From Bradyrhizobium ivorense (GTDB lineage: Bacteria; Pseudomonadota; Alphaproteobacteria; Rhizobiales; Xanthobacteraceae), in contig NZ_CAADFC020000029.1 in the NCBI RefSeq assembly GCF_900696085.1, forward strand, positions 62,001 to 126,000: a stretch of DNA of 64,000 nt, written 5' to 3'. Position numbers and translations under genes: made by a program. Position 1 is the first letter of the stretch, and each line of letters starts with the position of its first letter. Below are positions 60,525 to 64,000 of the stretch, one piece after another. The notes beneath the pieces are model-generated. The model searched no databases. It saw nothing but the letters and a program-made list of their open reading frames with translations, and had not been told where the DNA came from.

Positions 60525-60839
60525 ATATTCCGAAATTTAGTTCGGGTGTGAAGGTGAGAGTGTGCCGGTTGGCACCCCTCTCCCTAACCCTCTCCCGCAA
60601 GGGGAGAGGGAACCCTACCGCTGGTGCGTCCCTTAGTTGGAAGCCGGAGAGGCGCAGGCGCTCCCAAAACGCCGGAGAAAATCTGCGTCGCCGCGGCCGC
60701 GATCTCAGCAATAAATCCACTGCCAGACCGCCGCTCCCCAACACGCCCGTTGTTATTTCCCGCGGCATGTCGACGGCTTTGCCCGCTGCCGCCATGTTCC
60801 CTGCGTGCCCGGCCGTTCCCGGCACGGAAGGAACCCACC
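60525..60839. other. Gap with one CCTCTCCC hairpin
   Basis: About 315 bases. At 60575-60612 is a copy of the repeat seen at 50888 (CACCCCTCTCCCTAACCCTC, then TCCCGCAAGGGGAGAGGG), a stable hairpin. Past it is GC-rich sequence without a convincing gene up to the short frame at 60840. Confidence 0.5.
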
Positions 60840-60947
60840 ATGCGACAGGTCCAGTCATTGCTCCGCAACGCGCCCGCCAAGATCGGCCGCCGGCTGGCGC
60901 AGATCGTCGCGATTGCGGCAGCCAGCCTGCCGCTGGCCGGCGCCTAG
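60840..60947 (+). CDS. 35-residue peptide, uncertain
   Basis: A 35-codon frame, MRQVQSLLRNAPAKIGRRLA, then QIVAIAAASLPLAGA, with GGAAGGAA 8 bases before the ATG. The N-terminal half is basic and amphipathic, and the rest is hydrophobic, so it may be a small membrane or secreted peptide. It is too short to judge by coding statistics. Confidence 0.4.
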   Translation: MRQVQSLLRNAPAKIGRRLAQIVAIAAASLPLAGA

Positions 60948-61060
60948 TTGTCCCCGCTGCGAACAGCTGCATGCGGCGGCGTTCGAATTAACTCACCCTC
61001 ATCCCGCGTCAGTGCTATCGTATGAGCCCCGGGCTCTGCCGGTTCAGCAGGGAGGGTTCC

Positions 61061-61276
61061 ATGTCACGCTTCGTCGTCCACTTCATGAAGGACGTGCTCG
61101 GCGGCAACGGCCGCCAGCGCGAGGTCTGTCAGGGCCTGCTCGAGATCGATGCCTCGAGCGAAGGCCAGGCCACCGAGATGGCCAAGCTCAAATTTTGCCA
61201 GGAACAATCGCTGTGCGACTGGTCGCTGCACGCCGACCGCATCCGGATCGAGGCGGCCGACCTGCATGTGACCTGA
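61061..61276 (+). CDS. Small conserved hypothetical protein (71 aa)
   Basis: A 71-residue protein: MSRFVVHFMKDVLGGNGRQR, then EVCQGLLEIDASSEGQATEM and AKLKFCQEQSLCDWSLHADR. A strong GGAGGG site precedes the ATG. The ferredoxin-like strand-helix rhythm suggests a small alpha/beta fold; the family is common in Bradyrhizobium and its function is unknown. It converges with ilvD, with only 6 bases between the stops. Confidence 0.7.
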   Translation: MSRFVVHFMKDVLGGNGRQREVCQGLLEIDASSEGQATEMAKLKFCQEQSLCDWSLHADRIRIEAADLHVT

Positions 61277-61282
61277 CGTCAA

Positions 61283-63130
61283 TTACTCCTCGGGCAGGAT
61301 GCGCACCGCGCCCTTGGCGGCGCTGCTGGCGAACGCCGCGTAGGCCTTCAGCGCGGTCGAGACCGCGCGCTTGCGCGGCGCGGCCGGCTTCCACGCGGCC
61401 TTGCCCTTGGCGAGCATCGCTTCGCGGCGGCGCTTCAGTTCGGCGTCGTCGACCTTGAGGTTGACCTTGCGGTTCGGGATGTCGAACTCGATGATGTCGC
61501 CTTCCTCCACCAGGCCGATCAGGCCGCCTTCGGCGGCTTCCGGCGAGACGTGGCCGATCGACAGGCCCGACGAGCCGCCGGAGAAGCGGCCGTCGGTGAT
61601 CAGCGCGCAGGCCTTTCCGAGCCCCTTCGACTTCAGATAGCTGGTCGGATACAGCATCTCCTGCATGCCGGGGCCGCCGCGCGGTCCTTCGTAGCGGATC
61701 AGCACGACGTCGCCGGCCTTCACCTTGTTGCCGAGAATGGCGTCGACCGATGCGTCCTGGCTCTCGAAGATGCGGGCCGGGCCGGAGAATTTCAAAATGC
61801 TCTCGTCGACGCCGGCGGTCTTCACGATGCAGCCGTCTTCCGCCAGATTGCCGAACAGCACGGCGAGGCCGCCGTCCTTGGAATAGGCGTGCGCGGCGTC
61901 GCGGATGCAGCCCTTGGCGCGGTCGAGATCGACCTCATCGAAGCGGCGATCCTGGCTGAAGGCTTCCTGGGTCGGCACGCCGCCGGGCGCGGCGCGGTAG
62001 AAGCCGCGCACCTTGTCGCTCGTGGTCCGCACCACGTCCCAGCGGTTCAGCGCATCGTCGAGCGTCGCGCTGTGCACGGTCGGGCCGTCGGTGGTGAGCA
62101 GTTTGGCGCGGTCGAGCTCGCCGAGGATCGCCATGATGCCGCCGGCGTGGTGCACGTCCTCCATGTGGACGTCCTGCACCGAGGGCGCGACCTTGCACAG
62201 CACCGGCACCTTGCGCGAGAGACGGTCGATGTCGGCCATCGTGAACGGCACCTCGCCCTCGCGCGCGGCGGCGAGCAGATGCAGTACAGTGTTGGTCGAA
62301 CCGCCCATCGCGATGTCGAGCGTCATCGCGTTCTCGAACGACTTGAAGCTCGCGATATTGCGCGGCAGCACCTTGGCGTCGTCCTGCTCGTAGTAGCGGC
62401 GGGCGAGGTCGACGATCAGGTGGCCGGCCTCGACGAACAGGCTCTTGCGGTCGGCATGGGTCGCCAGCACCGAGCCGTTGCCGGGCAGCGCAAGCCCGAG
62501 CGCCTCGGTCAGGCAGTTCATTGAATTCGCGGTGAACATGCCGGAGCAGGAGCCGCAGGTCGGGCAGGCCGAGCGCTCGATCACTTCGACCTCTTCGTCG
62601 GTCACGTTGGAATCCGCCGCCGCCACCATGGCGTCGATCAAGTCGACCGCGCGCTTCTTGCCCTTGAGCTGGATCTTGCCCGACTCCATCGGGCCGCCCG
62701 AGACGAACACGGTCGGGATGTTGAGGCGCAAGGTCGCCATCAGCATGCCGGGGGTGATCTTGTCGCAGTTGGAGATGCAGACCATCGCGTCGGCGCAATG
62801 CGCATTGACCATGTATTCGACGCTGTCGGCGATCAATTCGCGCGAGGGCAGGCTGTAGAGCATGCCGTCATGACCCATCGCGATGCCGTCGTCGACCGCG
62901 ATGGTGTTGAACTCCTTCGCCACGCCGCCGGCCTTCTCGATCTCGCGCGCCACGAGCTGACCGAGATTCTGCAGATGGACGTGGCCGGGCACGAACTGCG
63001 TGAAGGAATTGACCACCGCGATGATCGGCTTGCCAAAATCCTCGTTCTTCATGCCGGTGGCGCGCCAGAGGCCGCGAGCACCCGCCATGTTGCGGCCGTG
63101 CGTGGTGGTGCGGGAGCGATAGGCGGGCAT
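61283..63130 (-). CDS. ilvD: Dihydroxy-acid dehydratase
   Basis: A 615-residue Fe-S dehydratase of the branched-chain amino acid pathway. The ligand cysteines are in [11 protein letters not shown] and [19 protein letters not shown], with the catalytic region [20 protein letters not shown] near the end. Start ATG 63130 gives the normal N-terminus [20 protein letters not shown]; an upstream frame would add 30 unlikely residues. No leader peptide or T-box was seen. It appears to stand alone. Confidence 0.96.
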   Translation of the reverse strand: MPAYRSRTTTHGRNMAGARGLWRATGMKNEDFGKPIIAVVNSFTQFVPGHVHLQNLGQLVAREIEKAGGVAKEFNTIAVDDGIAMGHDGMLYSLPSRELIADSVEYMVNAHCADAMVCISNCDKITPGMLMATLRLNIPTVFVSGGPMESGKIQLKGKKRAVDLIDAMVAAADSNVTDEEVEVIERSACPTCGSCSGMFTANSMNCLTEALGLALPGNGSVLATHADRKSLFVEAGHLIVDLARRYYEQDDAKVLPRNIASFKSFENAMTLDIAMGGSTNTVLHLLAAAREGEVPFTMADIDRLSRKVPVLCKVAPSVQDVHMEDVHHAGGIMAILGELDRAKLLTTDGPTVHSATLDDALNRWDVVRTTSDKVRGFYRAAPGGVPTQEAFSQDRRFDEVDLDRAKGCIRDAAHAYSKDGGLAVLFGNLAEDGCIVKTAGVDESILKFSGPARIFESQDASVDAILGNKVKAGDVVLIRYEGPRGGPGMQEMLYPTSYLKSKGLGKACALITDGRFSGGSSGLSIGHVSPEAAEGGLIGLVEEGDIIEFDIPNRKVNLKVDDAELKRRREAMLAKGKAAWKPAAPRKRAVSTALKAYAAFASSAAKGAVRILPEE

Positions 63131-63763
63131 GGTAAATCCTTGGGGTCTGTGCGCTTTTTTAAGGGAGGCGGCGTTCCTTATGCCCGCCCGGGGCCGGGGA
63201 TTCAAGCGTGGAACCGACATGGCTGAGCCCCGCTCCGCATCCCGCCCACGCCGTCATCGCCCGGCCTGTGCGCAATTGCGCACATGGACCGGGCGATCCA
63301 GTACGCCGTGGCCCATCAGCTCAACAACCACCGTCTCTGGAATACTGGATCACCCGCTTTCGCGGGTGATGACACCGAACTGGCTGGTTGAAATGTGAAT
63401 CAGACCAGCACCAACCCCGTCATCCTGAGAGAATGTGAAGCTTTGCCCTCATCTACCGTTGTCATCGCCCGGCTTGACCGGGCGATCCAGTACGCCGCGG
63501 CCTTTCGCTTCTATCACCGGCGTCTCTGGAATACTGGATCACCCGGTCAAGCCGGGTGATGACACCGAGCAAGCTGAGCAAACCCTCCCCGTCATCCTGA
63601 GGTGCGAGCCTTGCAGCGCAATGCGCTGCGGGGCGAGCCTCGAAGGATGAATCGGCCCGGCTGGTGGCCGTCGATCCTTCGAGGCTCGCCGAAGAGGCTC
63701 GCACCTCAGGATGACGGGGCAGCGCATGCCCAGGGACGACGGTGGAGGAAGAGCCGGCGCCCC
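63131..63763. other. Repeat-rich intergenic region
   Basis: About 630 bases between the divergent ilvD gene and the flavoprotein gene. It contains repeats A (63253-63373 and 63461-63563) and B (63587-63719), plus a short partial B at 63417. No gene was seen. The ilvD promoter should be in 63131-63250. Confidence 0.6.
63253..63719. repeat. Cluster of two A and one B palindromic repeats
   Basis: Two A units, each opening GTCATCGCCCGGC and closing GGGTGATGAC, are followed by a B unit with CCCCGTCATCCTGAGGTGCG and CGCACCTCAGGATGACGGGG. All three are near-palindromic and related to the copies in the thi operon and at 51858-52127. Confidence 0.85.
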
Positions 63764-63793
63764 TTGACAATTATTTTAAGTATAAAATAATAT
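63764..63793 (+). promoter_or_regulatory. Promoter with perfect 9+9 inverted repeat operator
   Basis: TTGACA (63764-63769) and TAATAT (63788-63793) are 18 bases apart and look like a promoter. Between and over them is ATTATTTTA (63770-63778), a 4-base spacer, and TAAAATAAT (63783-63791), a perfect inverted repeat in otherwise GC-rich DNA. The size and position fit an operator for a dimeric repressor, such as a MarR-family protein, controlling the flavoprotein gene. Confidence 0.7.
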
Positions 63794-63848
63794 CCCGCAT
63801 CGGCACGCTGGAGGTCACTGCCCAGCCGCCGCCCAACGGGAGAGCGCC

Positions 63849-64000
63849 ATGCGCATCGTTTGCATTGGAGGCGGGCCGGCCGGGCTCTATTTCGGCATCC
63901 TGATGAAGATGCTGGACCCCGCGCATCAGATCTCCGTGGTCGAGCGCAACCGGCCCTACGACACGTTCGGGTTCGGCGTGGTGTTTTCCGATGCCACCAT
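63849..64000 (+). CDS. FAD-dependent hydroxylase, salicylyl-CoA 5-hydroxylase-like (partial)
   Basis: The first 50 codons of a flavoprotein cut by the right edge: [20 protein letters not shown], then [20 protein letters not shown] and [10 protein letters not shown]. The [11 protein letters not shown] site and the [14 protein letters not shown] continuation match the bifunctional salicylyl-CoA 5-hydroxylase and anthraniloyl-CoA monooxygenase group. These enzymes act in CoA-linked breakdown of aromatic acids. GGGAGAGCGCC precedes the ATG. The rest of the pathway should lie to the right. Confidence 0.75.
   Translation, partial: MRIVCIGGGPAGLYFGILMKMLDPAHQISVVERNRPYDTFGFGVVFSDAT

Noticed and set aside
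63253-63719. Possible CRISPR or small RNA cluster
   Set aside because: Copies are a dispersed palindrome family also found within the thi operon; unit sizes vary.

Overview
The window is GC-rich alphaproteobacterial chromosome that looks like Bradyrhizobium or a close relative. This rests on recognising the protein families (PRC-barrel, LTXXQ, FecR, extensin-like, TIGR02301, DUF4403), on a PmtA-type phospholipid methyltransferase, and on the dense families of dispersed intergenic palindromes typical of these genomes. No rRNA, tRNA, prophage or CRISPR array was seen. One insertion sequence (59114-60470) is present. Most of the region is ordinary core and accessory chromosome.

Layout. 1-6000: a Baeyer-Villiger monooxygenase cut by the window edge, an LTXXQ protein, an atypical short-chain dehydrogenase, a lone receiver protein and an extensin-like lipoprotein. 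6300-12340: envelope genes (DUF2147, a membrane-anchored AraC regulator, a CPBP intramembrane protease, a YciB-like septation protein, a FecR-domain protein). 12400-16870: a methyltransferase and DUF4242 group facing a winged-helix/TPR regulator, then a Nudix hydrolase. 17087-22969: a probable membrane-lipid island: phosphatidylserine decarboxylase, an N-terminally anchored class III aminotransferase, an Mpo1-like membrane protein, a PmtA-like methyltransferase and a GT4 glycosyltransferase. 23109-31645: a membrane-tethered TAXI protein, a TauE/SafE transporter, a frameshifted acyltransferase, an L,D-transpeptidase, DUF4403, an ABC binding protein and dodecin. 32086-34590: an MFS transporter plus an enolase-superfamily sugar-acid enzyme behind two operator-like sites. 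34674-40939: two PRC-barrel proteins, a secreted glycerophosphodiesterase with a Pho-box-like site, an OmpR/EnvZ-type pair and a lytic transglycosylase.

41109-46133 is a thiamine operon: TPP riboswitch, thiO-thiS-thiG-thiE-thiC and a strong terminator. Two different palindromic repeats sit inside its gene gaps. 46274-59041 holds a second monooxygenase, DNA repair genes (mug, tag, an SRAP protein), RidA, small conserved proteins, a dihydroorotase-family gene, ygfZ and an HD hydrolase. 59114-60470 is an ISNCY-like element with clear inverted ends. 61061-64000 holds ilvD, a block of repeats, and the start of a salicylyl-CoA-hydroxylase-like flavoprotein whose promoter overlaps a perfect 9+9 inverted repeat.

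The most interesting candidate system is the lipid island. Its five enzyme types could together build or remodel an amino- or glycolipid. The first two genes share the same CATG as start codons on opposite strands, and two of its promoters carry a similar sequence motif. No product is claimed.
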